From the NCBI GenBank assembly GCA_963825505.1, contig CAWGTL010000007.1, positions 1-64,000 of the forward strand: a stretch of DNA of 64,000 bases, given 5' to 3'. Shown here piece by piece: positions 43,880-52,747 of the stretch (its first letter is position 1; every line of letters starts with the position of its first letter). The notes below the pieces were generated by a model. The model was not told where the DNA came from and searched no databases. It worked only from the letters and a program-made list of their open reading frames with translations. A program made the translations under genes and the position numbers. This DNA is from JBBQSN01 sp963825505. GTDB lineage: Bacteria; Actinomycetota; Actinomycetes; Actinomycetales; CAWJMD01.

Positions 43880-43906
43880 GCATGCTGCATGTAATGTGCA
43901 ATATGC
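43880..43906. promoter_or_regulatory. 27-bp interrupted palindrome between divergent catabolic operons
   Basis: The arms around A43893 read GCAT-N2-TGCA-N2-T on the left and A-N2-TGCA-N2-ATGC on the right, so 4-bp blocks repeat symmetrically every 6 bp over 27 bp. It lies 16 bp from the sulfatase ATG and 35 bp before the binding-protein ATG, exactly where a regulator could control both. The FCD-type GntR is the natural candidate. Confidence 0.7.
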
Positions 43907-43941
43907 GATAGCGGTTCGTCCCGCCACACGAGGAGTTCCCG

Positions 43942-45501
43942 ATGAAGCGAACCACCCGACAGATCATGGCGCTCCTGGCGCTCGGCGCCGTGCTCGCGGC
44001 AGGGGGGTGCACGTCGCAGGGGCGGACCCCCGAGGCCACGGGCAGCGACACCTCCGGCTCGGAGGGCAGCAGCGCCGACACCGCCCGGCTCACCCTCGCG
44101 GCCCGGGTCGACAACAACTCCTTCGACCCCGCCGACCTCGAGATCGGGAACCGCGTCCAGTACTGGCAGCCGGTCTACGACACCCTCGTGCGGCTCGACG
44201 CCGAAGCCCAGCCGCAGCCCAACCTGGCGACCGAGTGGTCCTACGACGACGACAGCACGGTGCTGACCCTGCAGCTGCGTGACGACGTCACCTTCACCGA
44301 CGGCGAGCCGTTCGACGGCGAGGCGGTCAAGGCGAACATCGAGCACATCAAGGCCGGCACCGGCCAGAACCAGTTCATGGTGGCCGGGATCGAGGAGGTC
44401 GCCGTCAACTCCCCGACCGAGGTCGAGCTGCGGCTGTCTGCGCCGGTGCCCTCGCTGCTGTCCTACCTGGGCTGGGTGGGCGGGGCGATGGCGAGCCCCG
44501 CCGCGCTCGCGGCCGGCAGCATCGCGCAGGAGCCGGTCGGCAGCGGTCCCTACGTGTTCGACGCCGCCCAGAGCACACCAGGCACGAGCTACGTCTACAC
44601 CCGCAACGAGGACTACTGGAACACCGAGGAGTTCCCGTACGACAGCGTCGAGGTGCGCCCGATCAACGACGTCACCCCGGCGCTGAACGCGATGAAGACC
44701 GGTCAGGTCGACGGCGCGCTGCTCGCGCCCGCGGTCGCCGCCGAGGCGGAGTCGTCCGGGGTGACCATCAACACCCTTCCGGTCGCGTGGGCGGGTCTGA
44801 TCCTCGCCGACCGCGAGGGCGCGATGGTGCCCGAGCTGGCCGACCCCCGCGTCCGCCAGGCGATCAACCACGCCGTGGATCGTGAGGCGATGGTCGAGTT
44901 CATCCTCAACGGGTACGGCGAGCCGACCAACCAGGTCTTCAACACCAGCAGCGCGGCCTACGACGAGGGCCTGGACACCGCCTACGACTACGACCCCGCG
45001 CGCGCCAAGGAGCTGATGGCCGAGGCCGGCGTGGACGGGTTCACCATCACCGTCCCGCAGTGGGACGGGCCCTGGAACGACCTGTTCCCCGTGCTGGCGG
45101 AGCAGCTGGGCGAGGTCGGCATCACCGTCCAGTACGCGCAGGTGCCCTCCGACCAGGCGATCTCGTCGGTGCTCTCGGGCGACTACCCGGTCGCCTTCTT
45201 CCCGCTGGCCTCGGCGACCGCCTGGCAGGACCTGCAGACCTGGGTGACCCCCGACGCCCCGTGGAACATGCTCGGCGCGGGCGACCCCGAGCTGGATGCG
45301 CTGATCAAGACCGCCCAGCTCGCCCCCGAGGACGAGCAGGCCGAGGCGTTCCAGGCGGTCAACCAGTGGCTGGTCGACGAGGCCTGGTTCGCGCCGTTCT
45401 TCCGGCAGGAGCAGATCTTCGGCTCCACCGCGCAGACCGAGGTGACCATGCAGGCGCAGAACGCGGTGCCGTCCCTGTGGCAGTTCCGTCCGGCCGGGTG
45501 A
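43942..45501 (+). CDS. ABC transporter substrate-binding lipoprotein, family 5 (peptide/nickel type)
   Basis: 519 aa, ATG 43942 with GAGGAG at good distance. Lipoprotein signal ends at GGCTSQ (Cys near residue 22). Family-5 traits: ALRVDNNSFDPADL-like start, LNAMKTGQVDGALL, VRQAINHAVDREAMVEFILNGYGEP and SDQAISSVLSGDYPVAFFPL. Length is typical (500-550). Despite the name, family 5 also imports oligosaccharides and opines. First gene of the importer and catabolic operon; the sulfated or GH3-cleavable substrate is the likely cargo. Confidence 0.93.
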   Translation: MKRTTRQIMALLALGAVLAAGGCTSQGRTPEATGSDTSGSEGSSADTARLTLAARVDNNSFDPADLEIGNRVQYWQPVYDTLVRLDAEAQPQPNLATEWSYDDDSTVLTLQLRDDVTFTDGEPFDGEAVKANIEHIKAGTGQNQFMVAGIEEVAVNSPTEVELRLSAPVPSLLSYLGWVGGAMASPAALAAGSIAQEPVGSGPYVFDAAQSTPGTSYVYTRNEDYWNTEEFPYDSVEVRPINDVTPALNAMKTGQVDGALLAPAVAAEAESSGVTINTLPVAWAGLILADREGAMVPELADPRVRQAINHAVDREAMVEFILNGYGEPTNQVFNTSSAAYDEGLDTAYDYDPARAKELMAEAGVDGFTITVPQWDGPWNDLFPVLAEQLGEVGITVQYAQVPSDQAISSVLSGDYPVAFFPLASATAWQDLQTWVTPDAPWNMLGAGDPELDALIKTAQLAPEDEQAEAFQAVNQWLVDEAWFAPFFRQEQIFGSTAQTEVTMQAQNAVPSLWQFRPAG

Positions 45502-45570
45502 GCCGGCGCTGACGAGGCACCAGCCACACCCGCGGCCGCGTCCGGCCGGAACCCGAGGGAGCGACCCCGC

Positions 45571-46512
45571 GTGATCCTGTTCGTCCTGCGACGCCTGGTC
45601 TTCGCCGTCAGCCTGGTGGTGATCGCCACGTCGCTGACCTTCGTCCTGGTCTACCGGGACGGCACCACGGTCGCGCGGAACATCCTGGGAGAGAGCGCGT
45701 CCCGGGACCAGGTCGAGGCCAGGGCCGCGGAGCTGGGGCTCGACCGCCCGCTCCTGGTCCAGCTCGGGGACTGGTTCCGCGGTGCGATCACCGGTGACCT
45801 CGGCCGGTCGTACTTCTCCACCGACGAGGTCACCGGGGTCCTGCTCAGCAGGATCCCGGTGACGCTCTCGGTCGTCGGGGGCGCCGTCCTGGTCACCGCC
45901 CTGGTCGCCGTCGCCCTCGGCATGCTCGCCGCGGTCCGGGGCGGGTGGGCCGACCGCGTCGTGCAGGTGATCTCGGTGATCGGGGTCTCGCTCCCCAACT
46001 TCTGGGTGGGGCTGATGCTGGTCGTCGCCTTCGCCGTGACGTGGCGGATCTTCCCGGCCACGGGCTATGTGTCGCCGGACGTGTCCGCGGTCGGCTGGCT
46101 CGCGAGCGTGACGTTGCCGATCACCGCCCTGGCACTCGGCGGCATCGCCGCCGCCACCCAGCAGGTCCGCGGCGCCATGATCGACGTCCTCGAGGCGGAC
46201 TTCGTCCGCACCCTGCGCTCGCGCGGGCTTCCCGACCGCTCGATCCTGTTCCGGCACGCGCTGAAGAACGCGGCGTCGCCGGCGCTGACGGTCCTGGCGC
46301 TGCAGTTCATCGGCCTGCTCGGCGGGGCGATCGTGATCGAGAAGGTGTTCGCGCTGCCCGGGCTGGGCACCGCAGCGGTGAACGCGACGCTGCAGGGCGA
46401 CTCACCGGTCCTGCTCGGCGTCGTCGCGGTGACGGTGGTCATCGTGGTCGTCGTCAACCTGCTGATCGACCTGGTCAGCGGCTGGGTCAACCCGAAGGTG
46501 ACGCTGCAGTGA
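45571..46512 (+). CDS. ABC transporter permease, DppB type
   Basis: 313 aa from GTG 45571, GAGGGAG upstream. Six predicted helices, with the FVLRRLVFAVSLVVIATSLTFVLV N-terminus and EAA motif MIDVLEADFVRTLRSRGLPD (about 204-223). It partners the DppC-type permease, whose GTG overlaps its stop by 4 nt. Confidence 0.93.
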   Translation: MILFVLRRLVFAVSLVVIATSLTFVLVYRDGTTVARNILGESASRDQVEARAAELGLDRPLLVQLGDWFRGAITGDLGRSYFSTDEVTGVLLSRIPVTLSVVGGAVLVTALVAVALGMLAAVRGGWADRVVQVISVIGVSLPNFWVGLMLVVAFAVTWRIFPATGYVSPDVSAVGWLASVTLPITALALGGIAAATQQVRGAMIDVLEADFVRTLRSRGLPDRSILFRHALKNAASPALTVLALQFIGLLGGAIVIEKVFALPGLGTAAVNATLQGDSPVLLGVVAVTVVIVVVVNLLIDLVSGWVNPKVTLQ

Positions 46513-47798
46513 CCGACGTCCCGGCGCTGCCGGCAGCGCCCGCCTCCCGCGCCCTGCGCCGCAGCGTGCCGGCCCTGATCGTCCGGAACCCGTTGGCGCT
46601 CACCGGTCTGATCCTGCTCTGCGTGATGGTGCTGGTGGCGCTGTTCGCGGGCGTGCTCGCACCGCACGACCCGCTCGACCCGACGCTGCAGCTGCGCAAC
46701 GCGCCGCCCGGCACCCCGGACCACCTCCTGGGCGCCGACGGCTCCGGGCGCGACATCCTCTCCCGCCTGCTGCACGGGAGCCGGCTGACCCTGCTCGGCG
46801 CAGCGCTGGCCGTGGTGGTGGCCATGGTGATCGGGGTGCCTGCGGGCCTGGTCGCCGGCTACACCGGCGGTGCGGTCGACGCCGTCGCCTCCTGGGTCTC
46901 CGACGTCCTGCTGTCGGTGCCGGGCAAGGTCGTGCTGCTCGCGGTCATCGCGGCGTTCGGTCCCTCGGTGACCATCACGATGTCGGCGTTCGGGGTGATC
47001 CTGTCGCCGCACCTGTTCCGGCTGGTCCGTGCGCAGGCCATCGGCGTCAAGCGCGACCTGTACGTCGACGCCGCCCGCGTCTCGGGCCTGTCCGCGACCC
47101 GCATCGTGGCCCGGCACGTCCTGCCCGTCGTGCAGGCGCCGGTGATCATCCAGACCGCCTCCCTCGCCGGCATCGCGATCATCGTCCAGTCCGGTCTGGA
47201 GTTCCTGGGTCTCGGTTCCCCGGACCAGGTCACCTGGGGCTCGATGCTCGGCAACGCGTTCTCGGTGATCTACCTCGCGCCGACGGCGATGGTGTGGCCG
47301 GGCATCGCCATCGGCCTCACCGTCGCCTCGCTCGTCCTGCTCGGCAACGGCCTGCGGGACGCCGTGCAGGGCACGGCGGCACGGCGGCCGGCGCGCCGCG
47401 CCCGCATCGGTCGCAAGGCTCGTCGACCCGGCCGGGACCGCACGCGGACCCGGGCGGCGGGTGCCTCCGCCGACACCGCGGAGCGGCCGACGCCGCGACC
47501 CCGGTGCTGGAGGTGCGCGGGCTGCGGGTGGGGTACCCGGGCGGGGACGGCGAGGTGTCGGTCGTCGTCGACGGGGTCGACCTCACCGTCCAGCGGGGCG
47601 AGGTCCTCGGTCTGGTCGGCGAGTCCGGCTCCGGCAAGACCCAGACCGCCTTCGCCGTCCTCGGGCTCCTGCCGCGAGGTGGCGAGGTGCTCGACGGCTC
47701 CGTCGCCGTGGGAGGGACCGACGTGCTCGCCCTTCCCCAGCGCGAGCGGCGGCGCCTGCTCGGTCGCTCCATCGGCTACGTGCCGCAGGAGCCGCTGA
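46509..47798 (+). CDS. ABC transporter permease, DppC type, with open frame running into the next gene
   Basis: The real permease is residues 1 to about 300 from GTG 46509, with six helices and the EAA block RDLYVDAARVSGLSATRIV. Its frame has no stop before 47798, so it continues through about 300 nt of the first ATPase gene in another frame, giving 429 aa in all. After about residue 305 the sequence is Arg- and Pro-rich and has no homology. Some actinobacteria carry a DppC-DppD fusion; one missing base just before 47504 would join this permease directly to the ATPase frame. Either an ordinary overlap or a frame-broken fusion explains it. Confidence 0.85.
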   Translation: MTDVPALPAAPASRALRRSVPALIVRNPLALTGLILLCVMVLVALFAGVLAPHDPLDPTLQLRNAPPGTPDHLLGADGSGRDILSRLLHGSRLTLLGAALAVVVAMVIGVPAGLVAGYTGGAVDAVASWVSDVLLSVPGKVVLLAVIAAFGPSVTITMSAFGVILSPHLFRLVRAQAIGVKRDLYVDAARVSGLSATRIVARHVLPVVQAPVIIQTASLAGIAIIVQSGLEFLGLGSPDQVTWGSMLGNAFSVIYLAPTAMVWPGIAIGLTVASLVLLGNGLRDAVQGTAARRPARRARIGRKARRPGRDRTRTRAAGASADTAERPTPRPRCWRCAGCGWGTRAGTARCRSSSTGSTSPSSGARSSVWSASPAPARPRPPSPSSGSCREVARCSTAPSPWEGPTCSPFPSASGGACSVAPSATCRRSR

Positions 47799-48379
47799 GC
47801 AACCTGGACCCGGCCTTCCGGATCGGTCAGCAGCTCGTCGAGCCGCTGACGGCGCACGGCCTGGGCCGCGCCGCCGCCAAGGCGCGCGCCCTCGAGCTGC
47901 TCGACGAGGTCGGCATCCCCGACCCGCGGCGCACCTTCCGCGCGTACCCGCACGAGATCTCCGGTGGCATGGCCCAGCGGGTGCTCATCGCCGGGGCGAT
48001 CTCGGGAGACCCGCTGCTGCTGGTCGCCGACGAGCCCACGACGGCGCTCGACGTCACCGTGCAGGCCGAGGTGCTGAGCCTGCTGCGGCGCCTGCAGCGC
48101 GACCGGCGGATGGCGGTCCTGCTGGTCACCCACAACTTCGGCGTCGTCGCCGACCTGTGCGACTCGGTGGCGGTGATGCAGGCCGGCCGGGTGGTCGAGG
48201 CGGCCCCGGTGGCGGACCTGTTCGCCGACCCGAAGCACGACTACACCAGGATGCTGCTCGCCGCCGGCCTCGACGACACCGCGCCGCGGGCACCGTGGCG
48301 CGACCCCGCCGCAGCCGTGCCCGCCGACCTGAGGAAGGGCCCGGACGTGGCCGCTGCCACCGGGCAGGAGGTCCGATGA
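47504..48379 (+). CDS. ABC transporter ATPase, DppD type
   Basis: 291 aa if started at GTG 47504 (VLEVRGLRVGYPGG). This frame is open 200 nt further upstream but without ribosome binding site. Walker A GESGSGKTQ, signature ISGGMAQRVLIA, Walker B LLLVADEPTTALD, and the oligopeptide-ATPase C-terminus (HDYTRMLLAAGL) are all intact. The 4-nt overlap (ATGA) with the next ATPase gene is kept. See the DppC entry for a possible fusion. Confidence 0.88.
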   Translation: MLEVRGLRVGYPGGDGEVSVVVDGVDLTVQRGEVLGLVGESGSGKTQTAFAVLGLLPRGGEVLDGSVAVGGTDVLALPQRERRRLLGRSIGYVPQEPLSNLDPAFRIGQQLVEPLTAHGLGRAAAKARALELLDEVGIPDPRRTFRAYPHEISGGMAQRVLIAGAISGDPLLLVADEPTTALDVTVQAEVLSLLRRLQRDRRMAVLLVTHNFGVVADLCDSVAVMQAGRVVEAAPVADLFADPKHDYTRMLLAAGLDDTAPRAPWRDPAAAVPADLRKGPDVAAATGQEVR

Positions 48380-49239
48380 GCGGCCGTGCCGAGCGCCTGC
48401 TCGAGGTCGACGACCTGGTCGTCGAGTACCGGGGCCGCGGGTGGTTCGCCAAGCCGTTCCGTGCGCTGGACGGCGTGAGCCTGGACGTGCGTCACGGCGA
48501 GACGGTCGGGCTGGTCGGGGAGTCGGGGTCGGGCAAGACCACTCTCGGCCGCGCGGTCCTCGGTCTCGCACCGGTCGCGGCAGGGACGCTCCGCTTCGAC
48601 GGGCGCGACATCACCGCGGCCGGCCGGCGCGAGCGGCGGCGGCTCGCCCGTGAGATCCAGGTGGTCTTCCAGGACCCGTACTCCTCCCTCAACCCCGCCC
48701 GGACGGTGTCGGACACGCTCACCGAGCCGCTGGCGGCGCACGGCGTCCCCACGACCGAGGCCGGTACCAGGGTCGCTCGCCTCCTCGACCAGGTCGGGCT
48801 GCCGGCCGACGCCGGGCGCCGGCTGCCGCGCGAGTTCTCGGGCGGTCAGCGCCAGCGCGTCGCGATCGCCCGGGCGCTCGCCCTGCAGCCGCGGCTGATC
48901 GTCTGCGACGAGCCGGTCTCGGCGCTGGACCTGTCCACGCAGGCCCGCGTCCTCGACCTGCTCGTGCAGATCCAGCAGGACACCGGTGTCGCGTACGTCT
49001 TCGTCTCGCACGACCTCTCCGTCGTCCGGCACGTGAGCCACCGGGTCGCCGTCATGTACCGGGGCGAGATCGTCGAGGTCGGCGACGGCGACCAGGTCAC
49101 GTCCCGGCCGGAGCACCCCTACACGCGGACGCTGCTCGGCGCCGCGCCCGTCGCGGACCCCGAGCGCCAGCGCCGGCGCCGCGAGCAGCGCGAGGCCGTC
49201 ATGGCCCGCGACGCCCGACCAGGAGGAGGCGGCACGTGA
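48376..49239 (+). CDS. ABC transporter ATPase, DppF type
   Basis: 287 aa from ATG 48376. Walker A GESGSGKTT, Q-loop VVFQDPYSSLNP, signature FSGGQRQRVAIARAL, Walker B LIVCDEPVSALD, and H-loop VFVSHDLSVV all intact. Second ATPase of the importer. The stop overlaps the GTG of the oxidoreductase gene (GTGA), so transport and catabolism are one transcript. Confidence 0.93.
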   Translation: MSGRAERLLEVDDLVVEYRGRGWFAKPFRALDGVSLDVRHGETVGLVGESGSGKTTLGRAVLGLAPVAAGTLRFDGRDITAAGRRERRRLAREIQVVFQDPYSSLNPARTVSDTLTEPLAAHGVPTTEAGTRVARLLDQVGLPADAGRRLPREFSGGQRQRVAIARALALQPRLIVCDEPVSALDLSTQARVLDLLVQIQQDTGVAYVFVSHDLSVVRHVSHRVAVMYRGEIVEVGDGDQVTSRPEHPYTRTLLGAAPVADPERQRRRREQREAVMARDARPGGGGT

Positions 49240-50135
49240 CCACCGACGAGCAGACGCAGGAACGGGTGCGGGTGGCGGTGCTGGGCCTCGGCACCATGGG
49301 CGGACGCGCGGCCGCCACCACCGCGGCCGCCGGGCACGACGTGGTGGGCTTCGACCCGGTGCCGGAGGTCCGGGCCCGTGCGGCCGGCGAGGGCGTCCGC
49401 GTCGTCGACGCCGCCGAGGCCGCCCTCGAGGGCGCGCAGGTGGTGCTGGTCTCGGTGCCGCGACCGGAGCACGTGCGGGGTCTGGCCGAGGGCGTTCTGC
49501 GCTCGGCCGCGGCCGGCACCGTGGTGGTCGACCTGTCCACCATCGATCCCGCGACCGCCCGAGCGGCAGCCGCGACGCTGGCCGAGGACGGCGTCGTGTA
49601 CCTCGACTGCCCGGTCCTGGGCCGCCCCGCCGGGTGCGGGACCTGGACGCTGGTCGCCGGCGGTCCCGAGAGCGAGGTCTCCCGGGTCGCACCGCTGCTG
49701 GAGTCCACCGTGGCTCGCCGCGTGGTCCGCGTCGGGGACGTCGGCGCGGGATCGGTGGTGAAGATCCTCAACAACCTGATGTTCGGCGCCATCAACGCGG
49801 TGACGGCGGAGGCCGTGCACCTGTCCCGCGGGGCGGGGATCGACCCGTCCCTGTTCGTCGACGCCGTCCTCGAGTCCGGGGCGGCCACGGTGTCGAACCT
49901 GTTCCGCGACATCGGCCCGCGGCTGGTGGCGGGCCAGGACGACCCGGTCTTCGCGCTCGAGCTGCTCGCCAAGGACAACCGGCTGGCGCTGGACCTCGCT
50001 GCCGGCGCCGGCCTCGGGGCGCCGGTCGCCGAGGTGGTCGCGCAGGTCAACGAGCGCGCAGTCGCCCTCGGGTACGGGTCGCGCGACAGCATCGCGGTCC
50101 TGCACGCCTACGACGGCGACCCGCATGATCGCTGA
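49236..50135 (+). CDS. NAD(P)-dependent oxidoreductase, 3-hydroxyisobutyrate dehydrogenase family
   Basis: 299 aa from GTG 49236. Rossmann start VAVLGLGTMGGRAAATTAAAG (about 9-29), substrate loop DCPVLGRPAGCGTWTLVAGG, catalytic Lys in VVKILNNLMFGAINAVTAEA (about 170-190). Family members oxidise beta-hydroxyacids such as 3-hydroxyisobutyrate or tartronate. Here a sugar-acid or hydroxyacid from the imported compound is likely. The end overlaps the next start by 11 nt. Confidence 0.87.
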   Translation: MTTDEQTQERVRVAVLGLGTMGGRAAATTAAAGHDVVGFDPVPEVRARAAGEGVRVVDAAEAALEGAQVVLVSVPRPEHVRGLAEGVLRSAAAGTVVVDLSTIDPATARAAAATLAEDGVVYLDCPVLGRPAGCGTWTLVAGGPESEVSRVAPLLESTVARRVVRVGDVGAGSVVKILNNLMFGAINAVTAEAVHLSRGAGIDPSLFVDAVLESGAATVSNLFRDIGPRLVAGQDDPVFALELLAKDNRLALDLAAGAGLGAPVAEVVAQVNERAVALGYGSRDSIAVLHAYDGDPHDR

Positions 50136-51306
50136 GGCGCCCGAGGACGTCGATCGACCCGCACTGGTGCTCGACCGCTGCACGATCACCGTCCTGTCGG
50201 CGCCCATCGACGAGCCGGTCCTGATGTCGTTCTCCCAGCTCGGCTCTCGCGACGTCGTGGTCGTGGAGCTCGAGGCCGAGGGGTACGTCGGACTCGGTGA
50301 GAGCTGGGTCAACTACCCCTCGTGGGCTGCCGTCGAGCGGGTGGCGACGCTGCAGCACGGCGTCCTCCCGCTGCTCGTCGGGCTCGACGTCTCGGACCCG
50401 ACCCGCGTCCACGACGTCCTGGTCGAGAACCTGGCCGGCGTGGCACGCCAGTGGGGTGCGCCCGGGCCGGTCTGGCAGGCGATCAGCGCGGTCGACACGG
50501 CGCTGTGGGACCTGACGGCCAGGGTCCGCGGGGTGCCCGTCTCGACCTTGCTCCGCGGGAGCCCCGGTCGCACCCGGGTGCCTGCGTACGCCAGCGGCGT
50601 CGGGCCGACGCAGGTGGAGACCTACTGCTCCCGCGCCGCGGAGCAGGGCATCCGGACCGTCAAGGCCCGGGTCGGTTTCGGGCGCGAGCGGGACGAGCAG
50701 ATCCTCGGGGTCGCGCGCGCCGTCCTCGGCGACGACGTCGAGCTGTGCGCGGACGCCAACCAGGCCTGGACGCCGCAGGAGGCGCTCGACTTCTGCCGCC
50801 GGAGCGCTCCGCTGCGGCTGTCCTGGCTCGAGGAACCCGTCACGGGCAACCGGGTCGAGGACCTGGTGCGGCTCCACGACGCGAGCGGGATCCCGCTAGC
50901 GTGCGGAGAGAACGTCTACGGCGCAGCCGAGTTCACGCGGTACCTGGAGTCCGGGGCGGTGCAGGTGATCCAGCCGGACCTCGCGAAGTCGGGCGGGTTC
51001 ACGATGGCGTCCCGGCTCGCGACGAACCTCCCGCCGGAGGTGCGGCTGGCGCCGCACTGCTACGGCGGTGCGGTCGTCAACGTCGCCAGCGTGCACCTCG
51101 CGGCGGCTTACGACGCCGTGCCCTACGTCGAGCTGGACGTGCGCCCCAACCCGCTGCGCGACCGGCTGCTGACGGTGCCCGTCGCCGCGGCGGACGGTCA
51201 CCTCCCGGTCCCGAGCGGGCACGGGCTCGGCGTCGAGCTCGATCGCGACGTCGTGGACCACTATCTCGTCAACCGAACGGAGTGTGTGCTGCGTGCGATG
51301 GTCTGA
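50125..51306 (+). CDS. Mandelate racemase / muconate-lactonising-enzyme family protein
   Basis: 393 aa from ATG 50125. The capping domain is followed by the barrel with metal ligands in CADANQAW (Asp), WLEEPV (Glu) and ACGENVYG (Glu), the catalytic Lys in IRTVKARVGFG, and His in LAPHCYGG. These fit acid-sugar dehydratases of the enolase superfamily rather than OSBS or epimerases. The product would be a 2-keto-3-deoxy acid, passed to the aldehyde dehydrogenase next. Confidence 0.9.
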   Translation: MIAEAPEDVDRPALVLDRCTITVLSAPIDEPVLMSFSQLGSRDVVVVELEAEGYVGLGESWVNYPSWAAVERVATLQHGVLPLLVGLDVSDPTRVHDVLVENLAGVARQWGAPGPVWQAISAVDTALWDLTARVRGVPVSTLLRGSPGRTRVPAYASGVGPTQVETYCSRAAEQGIRTVKARVGFGRERDEQILGVARAVLGDDVELCADANQAWTPQEALDFCRRSAPLRLSWLEEPVTGNRVEDLVRLHDASGIPLACGENVYGAAEFTRYLESGAVQVIQPDLAKSGGFTMASRLATNLPPEVRLAPHCYGGAVVNVASVHLAAAYDAVPYVELDVRPNPLRDRLLTVPVAAADGHLPVPSGHGLGVELDRDVVDHYLVNRTECVLRAMV

Positions 51307-52747
51307 GCTGGGTCTGGATGGTGGAGACCGTGGGGGCCGAGCCGCCGGCGTGGGTGCCGGACGCGTCGGCGGCGTCGTCCTGGGCGGTGCGCCCGCGCAG
51401 GTGCCCGACCCCGCGACCGAAGCGGTCGTCGCCGACATCGCCTGGGCGACAGCGGCCGACGTCGACGCGGCCGTCGGCCGAGCGGCCGCGGCGCAGCCGG
51501 AGTGGGCGACCTCCGACGTGCGCGACCGGGCCCGGGCGCTGCGAGCGATCGCCGAGGACCTGCGGGCGGTCGCCGAGCCCCTCGGCGAGCTGATCTGCGC
51601 GGAGTCGGGCAAGCGGATGGCCGAGGCGGTCGCCGAGGTGGGCTTCTCGGCGCGCTACCTCGACTGGTTCGCCGACGCGAGCACGCGCGTGTCGTCCACC
51701 TACTACCGCACCGAGCAGCGGCACTTCGTCGTCGAGCACCGCCCGGTGGGTGTCGTCGCAGCCGTCAGCCCGTGGAACTTCCCGCTGTCCATCCCGGCCC
51801 GCAAGCTCGCGGCCGCGCTGGCGGCGGGCTGCGCGGTGGTGCAGAAGCCCTCGGAGCTGGCTCCGCTGTCTGCGGTCGCCCTGACCGCGGTGTGCGAGCG
51901 GCACCTGCCGCCCGGTGTCGTCGGCGTGCTGGTGGGCGACGGGCAGGAGCTGACGCCGGCGCTGGTCGACCACCCCGAGGTGCGCGCCGTGTCGTTCACC
52001 GGCTCGACCGGGGTGGGCAGGTCGGTCGCCGAGCGAGCCGCACGCACGTTCACGCGCGCGGTGCTCGAGCTCGGCGGGCGGTCGCCGTTCGTGGTGTGCG
52101 AGGACGCCGACGTCGACGTCGCGGTCGAGGCGCTGCTGGTGGCCAAGCTGCGCAACAACGGCGAGTCCTGCCTGGCCGCCAACAACGTGTTCGTCCACGC
52201 CGACCGGTACGACGAGGTCCTGGCCGCGCTGCGCGACCGGCTGTCCGACCTGGTCGTCGGTGACCCCCGCGACCCGGACACCGACCTCGGCCCGCTGATC
52301 CGCCCGCACGCCGTCGACCGGGTGACGGGCCTGCTCGAGGCCGCCCGGGCCGGTGGGGACCTCGTCGAGACCTTCGGCCGGGCGCCCGCCAGCGGCTGGT
52401 TCGCGCCGGCGGCGCTGGTCGAGTCGCGGTCCGACGGCCCGGCGTGGTCCGAGGAGCTGTTCGGCCCCGTCCTCAGCGTCCGCCCGTACACCGACGAGGC
52501 CGACGTGGTGGCGCAGGTGCGGCAGTGGCGCACAGGCCTCGGCGGCTACGTCGTGAGCCGCGACACCGAGCACCAGGTCGCGCTGGCACGCTCGCTGGAC
52601 GTCGGGATCGTCGGGATCAACAACGGGGCGCCCAACACCCCGGAGGTCCCGTTCGGCGGCCGCGGCGACGCAGGCCTCGGCACCGAGGGCGGCATGAGCG
52701 GGCTGCACGAGTTCACCGTCGAGCAGACCCTGTCGTTCGCCCGCTGA
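51284..52747 (+). CDS. NAD(P)-dependent aldehyde dehydrogenase (succinate-semialdehyde type)
   Basis: 487 aa, overlapping the enolase-superfamily gene by 23 nt; GTG 51293 is a possible inner start. Motifs: PWNFPLS, FTGSTGVGRSVAERA, LELGGRSPFVV (general-base Glu), NNGESCLAANN (catalytic Cys), and PFGGRGDAGLGTEGG. N-terminal 40 residues are poorly conserved. It oxidises an aldehyde to acid, fitting semialdehydes formed from 2-keto-3-deoxy acids. Convergent with the AraC gene: the two 3' ends overlap by 35 nt. Confidence 0.92.
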   Translation: MCCVRWSELGLDGGDRGGRAAGVGAGRVGGVVLGGAPAQVPDPATEAVVADIAWATAADVDAAVGRAAAAQPEWATSDVRDRARALRAIAEDLRAVAEPLGELICAESGKRMAEAVAEVGFSARYLDWFADASTRVSSTYYRTEQRHFVVEHRPVGVVAAVSPWNFPLSIPARKLAAALAAGCAVVQKPSELAPLSAVALTAVCERHLPPGVVGVLVGDGQELTPALVDHPEVRAVSFTGSTGVGRSVAERAARTFTRAVLELGGRSPFVVCEDADVDVAVEALLVAKLRNNGESCLAANNVFVHADRYDEVLAALRDRLSDLVVGDPRDPDTDLGPLIRPHAVDRVTGLLEAARAGGDLVETFGRAPASGWFAPAALVESRSDGPAWSEELFGPVLSVRPYTDEADVVAQVRQWRTGLGGYVVSRDTEHQVALARSLDVGIVGINNGAPNTPEVPFGGRGDAGLGTEGGMSGLHEFTVEQTLSFAR

